From positions 248,001 through 312,000 of the forward strand of contig NZ_WLVL01000039.1 of NCBI RefSeq assembly GCF_009707125.1: DNA of 64,000 nt. The letters are read 5' to 3'. A model generated the notes under the pieces. That model ran no database searches and was not told where the DNA came from. It was given only the letters and a program-made list of their open reading frames with translations. Positions 1-7,511 of this stretch are shown in pieces. Within the stretch, counting starts at the first letter, position 1. Every line of letters starts with the position of its first letter. This DNA is from Arsenicicoccus cauae. GTDB taxonomy: Bacteria > Actinomycetota > Actinomycetes > Actinomycetales > Dermatophilaceae. The position numbers were made by a program, and so were the translations under genes.

Positions 1-1469
1 ACGTCGCTGACCCTGGAGGCGTCCGCCGCGACCTGCTGGCGCACCTCCTCCCCCCGCTCGGCCACAGGGGACGGGGACGGGGTGGTGGACGACGCGGTGG
101 TGGACGACGCGGTGGTGGACGACGGTGAGGGGGACGACGGGGGGGACGCGGCGGCCACCGCTGCCTCCGCGGGCGCCGACGCCTCGGGGGCCTCGGGGGG
201 ACGCCGTGCGGCGGCCCGCGCGGCGTCGGCGCCGGTGAGACCACCCTGGCGCGCACCGGGAACCTCGCGCAGGTCGGCGACCGGCCCGGCGGACGTGGGG
301 TGGCCTGCGCCGAGCTCCATGCGGCGCTCGAGCCGGTCGATGCGGGCGGCATACCCCTGCTCGCCGGCGGCCCCGGGCAGCAGCAGCCGGGCGCAGATGA
401 GCTCGAGCTGCAGGCGGGGGGAGGTGGCCCCCGTCATCTCGGTGAGGCCGGTGTTGACGACGTCGGCCGCGCGGGACAGGGCGCCGGCCCCGAAGCCGGC
501 CGCCTGAGAGCGCATCCGCTCGAGCTGGTCCTCGGGCACCCCTCGCAGGACCGCGGCGGCGCCCTCGTCCGTGGCGAGGACGATGATCAGGTCGCGCAGC
601 CGTTCGAGCAGGTCCTCCAGGAAGCGGCGCGGGTCCTGGCCCGACTCGATGACCTTGTCGATCTGGCGAAACACCGCGGCACCGTCGGCGGCGGCCAGCG
701 CGTCCACCGTCGCGTCGAGCAGCTCCACCTCGGTGAAGCCGAGCAGCGCCGCCGCCCGCTCGTAGGTCAGCCCCTCCTCGCCGGCCCCCGCCATGAGCTG
801 GTCGAGCACGGACAGCGAGTCACGCACCGAGCCACCACCCGCGCGCACGACGAAGGACAGCACCCCCTGCGCCACCTGCACGCCCTCGGCGTCGCACAGC
901 TCCTGCAGGTACTCCGTCAGCCGGGCGGGCGGCACGAGCCGGAAGGGGTAGTGGTGGGTCCGCGATCGGATCGTGCCGATCACCTTGTCCGGCTCGGTGG
1001 TCGCGAAGACGAACTTCACGTGCTCGGGCGGCTCCTCGACGATCTTGAGCAACGCGTTGAAGCCCTGCGGCGTCACCATGTGCGCCTCGTCGATGATGTA
1101 GACCTTGTAGCGCGACCGGGCCGGGCCGTAGGACGCCTTCTCCCGCAGGTCACGGGCGTCGTCGACACCACCGTGGCTCGCCGCGTCGATCTCGATCACG
1201 TCCACCGACCCCGCGCCACCGCGCGCCAGGGCCACGCACGACTCGCACGTGCCGCAGGGGGTGTCGGTCGGACCCTGCTCGCAGTTGAGGCAACGGGCGA
1301 GGATGCGGGCGGAGGTCGTCTTGCCGCAGCCTCGCGGACCGCTGAACAGGTAGGCGTGGCTGGCTCTCCCCGATCGCAGGGCCTGCATTAGGGGCTCGGT
1401 CACGTGCTCCTGCCCGATGACGTCGGCGAACGTCTCGGGGCGGTAGCGGCGGTAGAGGGCTGTGCTCAC
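1..1469 (-). CDS. dnaX: DNA polymerase III subunit gamma/tau (3' end cut by window)
   Basis: Clamp-loader ATPase subunit of the replicative polymerase. The N-terminus shows the family signature: YRRYRPETFADV, Walker A in the segment HAYLFSGPRGCGKTTSARIL, and then the zinc-binding cysteine cluster (CLNC...CGTCESC). The rest reads as the AAA+ domain and a low-complexity Ser/Thr/Ala/Pro tau linker, and the C-terminus lies outside the window. Start is GTG at 1469, seven bases after a TAGGGT box, so the mRNA is probably leaderless. The SRP RNA gene lies just upstream on the same strand, a common actinobacterial arrangement. The identity is certain. Confidence 0.97.
   Translation of the reverse strand, partial: MSTALYRRYRPETFADVIGQEHVTEPLMQALRSGRASHAYLFSGPRGCGKTTSARILARCLNCEQGPTDTPCGTCESCVALARGGAGSVDVIEIDAASHGGVDDARDLREKASYGPARSRYKVYIIDEAHMVTPQGFNALLKIVEEPPEHVKFVFATTEPDKVIGTIRSRTHHYPFRLVPPARLTEYLQELCDAEGVQVAQGVLSFVVRAGGGSVRDSLSVLDQLMAGAGEEGLTYERAAALLGFTEVELLDATVDALAAADGAAVFRQIDKVIESGQDPRRFLEDLLERLRDLIIVLATDEGAAAVLRGVPEDQLERMRSQAAGFGAGALSRAADVVNTGLTEMTGATSPRLQLELICARLLLPGAAGEQGYAARIDRLERRMELGAGHPTSAGPVADLREVPGARQGGLTGADAARAAARRPPEAPEASAPAEAAVAAASPPSSPSPSSTTASSTTASSTTPSPSPVAERGEEVRQQVAADASRVSD
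82..126. repeat. 15-bp tandem repeat in dnaX linker
   Basis: Three head-to-tail copies of GTGGTGGACGACGCG; the last differs at its final two bases. They lie inside dnaX and on the coding strand give a Ser-Ser-Thr-Thr-Ala repeat in the disordered tau linker. Repeat-length change would keep the frame. Confidence 0.85.
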
Positions 1470-1476
1470 GGCCACG

Positions 1477-1482
1477 ACCCTA
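1477..1482 (-). promoter_or_regulatory. -10 box of dnaX (leaderless)
   Basis: TAGGGT on the minus strand, seven bases before the GTG start of dnaX. No Shine-Dalgarno sequence fits between, which supports transcription starting at or next to the start codon. Confidence 0.5.
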
Positions 1483-1607
1483 GTCGTCGCCTCTGACAAG
1501 GGGTATGCCGTCACGCCGGCCTGGGGCGGCCGGACCGGCATACGCGCTGGTCCGCACCCGGGGGGGACGGCAGGCGGGGGGGACGGCAGGCGGGGAGAGC
1601 AGACGAA

Positions 1608-1695
1608 GACCCCCCGCGCACCTGGAAGAGCTCTCTTGCCCTTGCTGCATTCCTGCCCTGGGGGAGTTGGGAGAGGTACCACCACGCGGGGGGCC
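1608..1695 (-). ncRNA. ffs: Signal recognition particle RNA (small bacterial type)
   Basis: RNA scaffold of SRP; it binds Ffh for co-translational membrane targeting. The minus strand carries the conserved domain IV core (CCCAGGGCAGGAATGCAGCA), closely matching the bacterial CCGGAAGGCAGCAAGGG apical and asymmetric loops. The ends close a long stem: GGCCCCCCGCG near 1695 pairs with CGCGGGGGGTC near 1608. A TAGCAT box ends seven bases before the proposed 5' end. Both ends are estimated from pairing. Confidence 0.9.
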
Positions 1696-1702
1696 GACCC
1701 TC

Positions 1703-1708
1703 ATGCTA
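1703..1708 (-). promoter_or_regulatory. -10 box of SRP RNA gene
   Basis: TAGCAT on the minus strand, seven bases before the predicted RNA 5' end. TTGAGC about 15 bases further upstream could be a weak -35. Confidence 0.45.
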
Positions 1709-1803
1709 GTCCAGCCCCCGCCCGCTCAACCAATCCCGGACCAGTCCCGGCTCGCGAGCGCTGCTCCCCCGGACACGGGATGGGGTCTGTCGGCACCCCG
1801 ACG

Positions 1804-1809
1804 TAGCGT
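1804..1809 (+). promoter_or_regulatory. -10 box of fbiC (leaderless)
   Basis: TAGCGT followed by seven bases and the ATG at 1817. This spacing decides the fbiC start against longer in-frame extensions. Confidence 0.5.
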
Positions 1810-1816
1810 GGTGGGC

Positions 1817-4411
1817 ATGACGGACGACGGCAGGTCCAGCAACGCGATGCGACGAGCGCTGGCGCGGGCGCGGGACGGCAAGGCGCTGGACCCGGCCGAG
1901 GCGGAGGTGCTGCTCGGGGCTCGCGGCGCCGACCTGGAGTCGCTGTGCGTAGCGGCGAGCCGGGTGCGCGACGCCGCCATGGTCCAGGCCGGGCGCCCCG
2001 GCGTCGTCACGTACTCCCGCAAGGTCTTCGTGCCCCTGAGCAGGCTGTGCCGGGACCGGTGCCACTACTGCACCTTCGCGACGACGCCGGGCCGGGTGCA
2101 GGCGCCCTTCCTCTCCCTCGACGAGGTGGTCGAGATCGCCCGTCAGGGCGCGGCGCAGGGCTGCAAGGAGGCGCTTTTCACCCTCGGCGACCGCCCCGAG
2201 GACCGCTGGCCGGCCGCACGAGAGTGGTTGGACAGCAAGGGGTATGACGACACCCTGGCCTATGTCCGGGCCGCTGCGATCCGGGTGCTGGAGGACACCG
2301 GGCTGCTCCCCCACCTCAACCCCGGCGTCATGAGCTGGTCCGACCTGCAGCGCCTCAAGCCGGTCGCCCCGTCGATGGGGATGATGCTGGAGTCCACCTC
2401 GACGGCGCTGACCGAGCCGGGCGGACCGCACTTCGGCTCGCCCGACAAGGACCCGGCCGTGCGCCTGCGCGTGCTGGAGGACGCGGGACGGGTCGGGGTG
2501 CCCTTCACCACCGGGATCCTCGTCGGCATCGGCGAGACGCCGGCCGACCGCGTCGCGTCGATCCTCGCGATCCGCCGCCTCGCCCGGGAGTACCACCACG
2601 TGCAGGAGGTGATCGTCCAGAACTTCCGCGCCAAGGACGACACCGCCATGCGCGGGGCCCAGGACGTGGGGCTCGAGGAGTACCTCGCCACGATCGCCGT
2701 CACCCGCATCCTGCTCGGACCGGGCACGAGCGTGCAGGCCCCGCCCAACCTCAGCGACCTCGACGACGGCGCCCGCCTGCTGGCCGCGGGCGTGGACGAC
2801 TGGGGCGGGGTCTCCCCCGTCACGCCGGACCACGTCAACCCCGAGCGCCCCTGGCCCGAGATCGCGCTGCTGCGCGACACCACCGCCGCCGCCGGGCTCG
2901 AGCTGCGCGAGCGCCTCACCGCCCATCCCCGCTTCGTGCAGGGGGCGCTGACCCGGGACGAGGCGTGGATCGACCCGCGCCTGCACGACCACGTCGCCGC
3001 GCTGGCCGACCCCGGCACGGGCCTGGCGCGCGAGGACGCGCGACCCGAGGGCCGGGCATGGCAGGAGCCGGACGGCGGGTTCGACACCAGCGGGCTGGCG
3101 CGGAGCCGCGGCCGGGTCGACCTGCACGCGTCCATCGACACGACGGGCCGCAGCGAGGACCGTCGCGGCGACTTCGACGAGGTGTACGGCGACTGGGCGG
3201 CCGTGGCCGAGCGGGCGACGACGAGCGCCGCTGCCGCGGAGAGTGGCGCGCCGGGCGACGCGGATGGTGGTGGCGCGGGCGCGGCATACGGCCTGCACGT
3301 CCGCACCCCCTCCGACGCGAGGCAGGCGCTGGCGCGCGCCGAGGCGGACCCCGCGGGGCTGTCCGACGAGGACTACCTGGCGCTGCTGACCAGCGACGGT
3401 GACGACCTCGAGGCCGTCACCCGGCTGGCCGACGACCTGCGGCGGGAGACCGTCGGGGACGAGGTCACCTACGTCGTCAACCGCAACATCAACTTCACCA
3501 ACGTCTGCTACGTCGGGTGCCGGTTCTGCGCGTTCGCCCAGCGCAAGACCGACGCCGACGCCTTCACCCTGTCCCTGGACGAGATCGCCTCCCGCGCCAC
3601 GGAGGCCGTGGCGCTGGGCGCCACGGAGGTGTGCCTGCAGGGCGGCATCAGCCCCGACCTGCGACCCGGGGACTACGCGCGGATCGTGCGGGCCATCAAG
3701 GACGTGCAGCCGCAGCTGCACGTGCACGCCTTCTCCCCCATGGAGATCGCGACGGCGTCCGCCAAGGCCGGCGTCTCACCCCGGGCCTGGCTGGAGGAGG
3801 TCCGCGAGGCCGGGCTGGACTCAATCCCCGGCACCGCCGCCGAGATCCTCGACGACGACGTGCGGTGGGTCCTCACCAAGGGCAAGCTGCCCAGCGCTCA
3901 GTGGATCGAGATCGTCGAGACCGCCCACGCCCTCGGCATCCCCAGCTCGTCGACGATGATGTACGGCCACGTCGATCACCCCCGGCACTGGGTCGGCCAC
4001 CTTCGCACGCTCGCCGGGATCCAGGACCGCACCGGTGGGTTCACGGAGTTCGTGCCGCTGCCGTTCGTGCACACCAACGCGCCGGTCTACCTCGCGGGGG
4101 TCGCGCGACCCGGGCCGACGATGCGGGACAACCGCGCCGTGCACGCCGTCGCCCGCCTCCTGCTGCACGGTCGCATCCGCCACGTCCAGACCTCCTGGGT
4201 CAAGCTCGGCGTCGACGGGACCCGGCTCATGCTCCGCGGCGGCGCCGATGACCTCGGCGGCACCCTGATGGAGGAGACCATCAGCCGGATGGCGGGGTCC
4301 GAGCACGGGTCGGCCAAGACGGTCGCCGAGCTGCGGGAGATCGTCGATGGGATCGGGCGACCGCTGAGGCAGCGCTCCACCACCTACGCCGAGCTCGAGC
4401 CCACGGCCTGA
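1817..4411 (+). CDS. fbiC: FO synthase, fused CofG-CofH
   Basis: Makes 7,8-didemethyl-8-hydroxy-5-deazariboflavin (FO), the chromophore of coenzyme F420, from tyrosine and a ribityl-diaminouracil. The 864 residues hold two radical-SAM halves. The N-terminal CofG half has CRDRCHYC; the CofH half, after a Gly/Ala-rich linker, has CYVGCRFC. Each supplies the three cysteines for a 4Fe-4S cluster. Length and domain order match actinobacterial FbiC. The ATG at 1817 is chosen because a TAGCGT box sits seven bases upstream and the family begins near here; upstream in-frame sequence runs through the SRP RNA region. The gene stands alone and is followed by a strong hairpin. No other F420 gene is in the window. 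Confidence 0.96.
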   Translation: MTDDGRSSNAMRRALARARDGKALDPAEAEVLLGARGADLESLCVAASRVRDAAMVQAGRPGVVTYSRKVFVPLSRLCRDRCHYCTFATTPGRVQAPFLSLDEVVEIARQGAAQGCKEALFTLGDRPEDRWPAAREWLDSKGYDDTLAYVRAAAIRVLEDTGLLPHLNPGVMSWSDLQRLKPVAPSMGMMLESTSTALTEPGGPHFGSPDKDPAVRLRVLEDAGRVGVPFTTGILVGIGETPADRVASILAIRRLAREYHHVQEVIVQNFRAKDDTAMRGAQDVGLEEYLATIAVTRILLGPGTSVQAPPNLSDLDDGARLLAAGVDDWGGVSPVTPDHVNPERPWPEIALLRDTTAAAGLELRERLTAHPRFVQGALTRDEAWIDPRLHDHVAALADPGTGLAREDARPEGRAWQEPDGGFDTSGLARSRGRVDLHASIDTTGRSEDRRGDFDEVYGDWAAVAERATTSAAAAESGAPGDADGGGAGAAYGLHVRTPSDARQALARAEADPAGLSDEDYLALLTSDGDDLEAVTRLADDLRRETVGDEVTYVVNRNINFTNVCYVGCRFCAFAQRKTDADAFTLSLDEIASRATEAVALGATEVCLQGGISPDLRPGDYARIVRAIKDVQPQLHVHAFSPMEIATASAKAGVSPRAWLEEVREAGLDSIPGTAAEILDDDVRWVLTKGKLPSAQWIEIVETAHALGIPSSSTMMYGHVDHPRHWVGHLRTLAGIQDRTGGFTEFVPLPFVHTNAPVYLAGVARPGPTMRDNRAVHAVARLLLHGRIRHVQTSWVKLGVDGTRLMLRGGADDLGGTLMEETISRMAGSEHGSAKTVAELREIVDGIGRPLRQRSTTYAELEPTA

Positions 4412-4443
4412 GGCGAGCCCGGGAGCCCTCCCAGCACGCGACG

Positions 4444-4474
4444 AGGCCCCGCACCGACGAACGGTGCGGGGCCT
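4444..4474. terminator. Strong hairpin between fbiC and tRNA-Ser
   Basis: Perfect 13-bp stem (AGGCCCCGCACCG / CGGTGCGGGGCCT) with a five-base loop and no T-tract, as is usual in high-GC actinobacteria. It lies downstream of both convergent genes and could end both transcripts. Confidence 0.75.
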
Positions 4475-4480
4475 GTCGAC

Positions 4481-4568
4481 TGGCGGAGGATGGGGGATTT
4501 GAACCCCCGAGGGTTTTATCCCAACACGATTTCCAATCGTGCGCACTAGGCCACTATGCGAATCCTCC
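4481..4568 (-). tRNA. tRNA-Ser (anticodon GGA)
   Basis: The minus strand folds as a class II tRNA. Acceptor GGAGGAT pairs with ATCCTCC, and the discriminator G is followed by an encoded CCA. The anticodon loop is TTGGAAA within the CGATTGGAAATCG arm, there is a long variable arm, and the T-loop is GTTCAAATC. It reads UCC/UCU serine codons. No integrase or duplicated 3' end nearby suggests an attachment site. Confidence 0.96.
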
Positions 4569-4643
4569 GCCGAGCAATGTACCGGATGGGGCGGTCCCGC
4601 TCACAATCGAGCGTCACCGCCTCGTCGCCGGGCGTTCACCGGC

Positions 4644-4999
4644 TCAGTTGCCGCAGGTCTGCGTCCCGGCCGGCACCGCGATCCCGTCGAAGGCCGCCGC
4701 GATCGACGAGCACTGCGCCGAGCCCTTGCCATAGATGGCCTTGGCCTGGCGGATCGCGCCCTCACGGGCGTCGGCGTAGCCGGAGCGGGAGGTCAGCTCG
4801 TTGGTGAGGGTGGAGTACCACACCTTGGCGGCGGCGTCCCGACCCGCGCCCGCCACGGGCTTGTTGTTGCAGGTGGGGCTGTTGTAGCTCACGCCATTGA
4901 CGGTCTTGGCGCCCGAGACGAGGTGGCCGGCACGAGGGCGGCGGCGAGCGCCAGGGCGAGGGGTGCGGTCAGGACGGCGGCGGTGCGCGCACGTGACAT
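4644..4999 (-). pseudogene. Remnant of secreted M4 (thermolysin-like) metallopeptidase
   Basis: Starting at ATG 4999, after a GGAGG-like site, the frame encodes a clean signal peptide (MSRARTAAVLTAPLALALAA...) that stops at 4889. In the next frame, beginning around GHLVSGAKTVNGVSYNSPTC, comes the C-terminal helical domain of M4 peptidases (AAKVWYSTLTNELTSRSGY ... AAAFDGIAVPAG), ending at 4644. The propeptide and the zinc-binding HEXXH domain are absent. A large internal deletion has joined the two ends out of frame, so no active protease can be made. Assigning the C-terminal block to M4 is from memory of the family. Confidence 0.75.
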
Positions 5000-5202
5000 G
5001 GATCCTCCAGGGGTTCGTCGACGGATCTCCGCGGGGGCGGGGTGGGGGCCGTCGACCCGTCGAGCAACGGGTGCCGGGAATCTACGTGCTGCGACGAATT
5101 CTGTGAGGACCCTGACGACCATGGATCCACGTGCAGCAGAGATCCCCTGGTCAGGGGCCTACCCGGCGGTATGTCGAACGCTCGCCCCCACGGAACGTCA
5201 CG

Positions 5203-5228
5203 GTATGGCGGCGACCGAGCCGCCATAC
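5203..5228. repeat. 10-bp inverted repeat
   Basis: GTATGGCGGC and GCCGCCATAC separated by six bases, within the roughly 280 bp upstream of the M4 remnant (5000-5280). Apart from this palindrome and the start of the next repeat, I see no gene there. It could be an old operator or a hairpin related to the GTATGCC motif. Confidence 0.5.
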
Positions 5229-5283
5229 GGCCGCAGTTGGCGACCGGGGATGGGCGGGATGGGCCGGGATGGGCCGGGGCCGA

Positions 5284-5418
5284 GCCGAACCAAGCCCGGC
5301 TGATGTGCCCGCCCCCGGTAGGAACATCCGCCTGGCGAACCAACCCAGGCGAATGTGACGGCCCCCGGTAGGAACATCCGCCTGGCGAACCAAGCCCGGC
5401 GGATGTGACTACCGGGGG
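5284..5418. repeat. 50-bp tandem repeat ending in a nested palindrome
   Basis: Two copies, 5311-5360 and 5361-5410, with exact 50-bp period, plus a partial copy before them. The last unit forms a palindrome within a palindrome: outer arms CCCCCGGTA (5362-5370) and TACCGGGGG (5410-5418), inner arms ACATCCGCC (5374-5382) and GGCGGATGT (5398-5406). It ends four bases before the stop of the HerA-like gene and may work as a terminator or a REP-like element. Confidence 0.8.
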
Positions 5419-5422
5419 TAGG

Positions 5423-6982
5423 TCAGCGGCGGCGGCGGGCCGTCCCGAACAGCGAGCGCGTGATCTCGCGCCCGATCTGCGTCCCGGCCGAGCGCAGCAT
5501 CGACTTGAACGCCGAGGACTGCACGACCTGCTCGACCAGGCCGGGCTCGTCCTTCTCGGGCTTCGCGCCCTTGTCGGGGGCAGGGGCAGGGGCGGGAGCG
5601 GGCGTCTGCGGGGCGCGCTCCGGGGTCGCCGCCAGCTGGGCAGCCGTCAGCTTCTCGTACGCCGACTCGCGGTCCTCGGCCGTGGCGTAGCGCGCCGTCA
5701 GCGGCGACGCCGCCACCAGGCGGTCCAGCTCGGCGTCCGGGGTCGGCGCCATCAGCGACTGCGGGGCCCGCATCCGGGTCCAGGCCACAGGCGTGGGCGC
5801 GCCGCTCTCGGACAGGACGGTGACGACCGCCTCGCCGGTGCCGAGCTGGGTCAGCAGCGACTGCAGGTCGTAGCCCGAGCGCGGGTAGGTCGAGACCGCC
5901 GCCTTGAGCGCCTTGGCGTCATCTGGGGTGAAGGCCCGCAGCGCGTGCTGCACGCGGTTGCCGAGCTGCCCCAGCACGCCGGCGGGGACGTCCTTGGGGG
6001 ACTGCGTCACGAAGAACACGCCGACGCCCTTGGAGCGGATGAGGCGCACGGTCTGCTCGATCGCGTCGAGGAAGGCGTCCGACGCGTCGTCGAAGAGCAG
6101 GTGCGCCTCGTCGAAGAAGAACACCAGCTTGGGCCGGTCGACGTCACCGACCTCGGGCAGGTCGTGGAACAGGTCGGCGAGCAGCCACATGAGGAAGGTC
6201 GAGAACAGCGCGGGGCGGTCCTGCACGGCCGGGAGCTCAAGGCAGGACACGACGCCGCGACCGTCGGACCCGACCTGCAGCAGGTCGGCCGTGTCGAACT
6301 CCGGCATCCCGAAGAAGGCGGCCGCGCCCTGGTTGTCGAAGGTCACGAGCTCGCGCAGGATGACGCCGGCGGTGGCCTTGGACAGGCCGCCGATGCTCTT
6401 GAGCTCAGCCTTGCCCTCGTCGCTCGTGAGGTGGGTGATCACCTCCCGGAGGTCCTTGAGGTCGTCGAGCAGGAGACCCTTGGTGTCGGCGTAGTGAAAG
6501 ATCAGCCCGAGGCTGGACTCCTGGGTGTCGTTGAGCCCCAGCACCTTCGACAGCAGGGTGGGGCCGAAGCTCGTGATCGTCGAGCGGATCGGGGCACCCT
6601 TGCCGAGGCCCCCGAGGGTGAGCAGCTGGGTCGGGAAGCCGCTCGCCTCCCAGGTCTGGCCCACGTCTGCGGCCCGTGCCGCGAGCCGCTCGTTGCTGGT
6701 GCCGGGCGACGCGAGGCCGGACAGGTCGCCCTTGATGTCGGCGAGAAAGACGGGGACGCCGCTCGCGGACAGCTGCTCGGCCATGAGCTGCAGCGTCTTG
6801 GTCTTGCCGGTGCCGGTGGCGCCCGCGACGAGGCCGTGGCGGTTCATCACCGCCAGCGGCAGCCGCACCGGCACGTCGGGGTGAGCGGTGCCGTCGACGA
6901 CGGCGGCGCCGAGGTCGAGAGCCGGCCCGTCGAAGGCGTAGCCGCTGCGGATCTGGTCGAGCTGGGAGGTCGTGTCGGTCAC
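5423..6982 (-). CDS. HerA-like ATPase (DUF853 / helicase HerA-like family)
   Basis: P-loop ATPase of the HerA/FtsK superfamily, DUF853-type. Walker A GATGTGKTKT lies near residue 55 and Walker B is VFFFDEAHLLF. The family tail follows as a Pro/Ala-rich linker and a basic end (RSLFGTARRRR). About 519 residues, typical for the family. The cellular role is not established; a DNA- or protein-translocating motor is assumed from the fold. No NurA nuclease gene is adjacent. I chose GTG 6982 because a TATGGT box lies seven bases before it; ATG 6994 would leave no room for that promoter. Confidence 0.88.
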   Translation of the reverse strand: MTDTTSQLDQIRSGYAFDGPALDLGAAVVDGTAHPDVPVRLPLAVMNRHGLVAGATGTGKTKTLQLMAEQLSASGVPVFLADIKGDLSGLASPGTSNERLAARAADVGQTWEASGFPTQLLTLGGLGKGAPIRSTITSFGPTLLSKVLGLNDTQESSLGLIFHYADTKGLLLDDLKDLREVITHLTSDEGKAELKSIGGLSKATAGVILRELVTFDNQGAAAFFGMPEFDTADLLQVGSDGRGVVSCLELPAVQDRPALFSTFLMWLLADLFHDLPEVGDVDRPKLVFFFDEAHLLFDDASDAFLDAIEQTVRLIRSKGVGVFFVTQSPKDVPAGVLGQLGNRVQHALRAFTPDDAKALKAAVSTYPRSGYDLQSLLTQLGTGEAVVTVLSESGAPTPVAWTRMRAPQSLMAPTPDAELDRLVAASPLTARYATAEDRESAYEKLTAAQLAATPERAPQTPAPAPAPAPDKGAKPEKDEPGLVEQVVQSSAFKSMLRSAGTQIGREITRSLFGTARRRR

Positions 6983-6989
6983 GCGACCG

Positions 6990-6995
6990 ACCATA
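6990..6995 (-). promoter_or_regulatory. -10 box of HerA-like gene (leaderless)
   Basis: TATGGT, seven bases before GTG 6982. It overlaps the alternative ATG at 6994, which argues that the downstream GTG is the true start. Confidence 0.45.
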
Positions 6996-7074
6996 GCGGT
7001 GGCCGGGGGCGGTCGCCCGGACGTTGCGCGCCGGGACGGTACGCAACGATCCCCCGACGGTCAGAGGGTCCGAC

Positions 7075-7080
7075 TAGGCT
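7075..7080 (+). promoter_or_regulatory. -10 box of the 7088 gene (leaderless)
   Basis: TAGGCT, seven bases before GTG 7088; no ribosome binding site lies between. Confidence 0.5.
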
Positions 7081-7087
7081 ACGCAGC

Positions 7088-7423
7088 GTGATCTTCAAGG
7101 CCATCGGGGAGGACCGTCCCTACCCGGCGCACGGCAGGGTGACGACGCGGGACTGGGCGGGCATCGCCCCCAGCCTCGTGCGCCTTGACCAGCTGGTGAC
7201 CACGAGGGCGACCCTCGACCTGCATCAGCTGCTGGCCGAGGACTCCACCTTCTACGGTGACCTGTTCGCGCACGTGGTGGCCTGGCAGGGCACCCTCTAC
7301 CTCGAGGACGGCCTGCACCGGGCGCTGCGCGCGGCCCTGCAGCAGCGTCCCCACCTGCACGCCCGGGTGCTCAACCTCGACGCGCCGGGGACCCCGGTCG
7401 GCGAGCCCCTGCGCGAGCTCTGA
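7088..7423 (+). CDS. Small conserved actinobacterial protein of unknown function
   Basis: The 111-residue soluble protein begins VIFKAIGEDRPYPAHG. It has a conserved-looking core: VRLDQLVTTR, then LLAEDSTFYGDL, then WQGTLYLEDGLHRALRAAL. The pattern of a 'L..T' strand, a variable helix and a G-x-x-YL-x-DG-x-HR-x-x-AA block resembles ParB/Srx-like folds, but I cannot confirm that. Close relatives occur widely in actinobacteria in my memory, sometimes labelled antitoxins, without solid evidence. GTG 7088 is supported by a TAGGCT box seven bases upstream. It stands alone, divergent from the HerA-like gene. Function unknown. Confidence 0.75.
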   Translation: MIFKAIGEDRPYPAHGRVTTRDWAGIAPSLVRLDQLVTTRATLDLHQLLAEDSTFYGDLFAHVVAWQGTLYLEDGLHRALRAALQQRPHLHARVLNLDAPGTPVGEPLREL

Positions 7424-7450
7424 GCCCCCGCGGCTCGCCAGCACCAGGCC

Positions 7451-7489
7451 GTATGCCGCAGCCCCGGCGGGCACCGGGCCCCGGCATAC
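7451..7489. terminator. Hairpin between convergent genes, GTATGCC stem
   Basis: GTATGCCG (7451-7458) pairs with CGGCATAC (7482-7489), with further GC pairing inside. It lies between the stop codons of the convergent 7088 gene and the subtilase. The outer stem consists of the GTATGCC heptamer that is over-represented in the window. Confidence 0.55.
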
Positions 7490-7511
7490 CGGCGCGGTTG
7501 CGGCCGGGAGG

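Noticed and set aside
1706-3727. 673-residue minus-strand open frame opposite fbiC
   Set aside because: Shadow of fbiC in high-GC DNA; low-complexity composition and no recognisable domain, while the plus strand has a complete radical-SAM enzyme.
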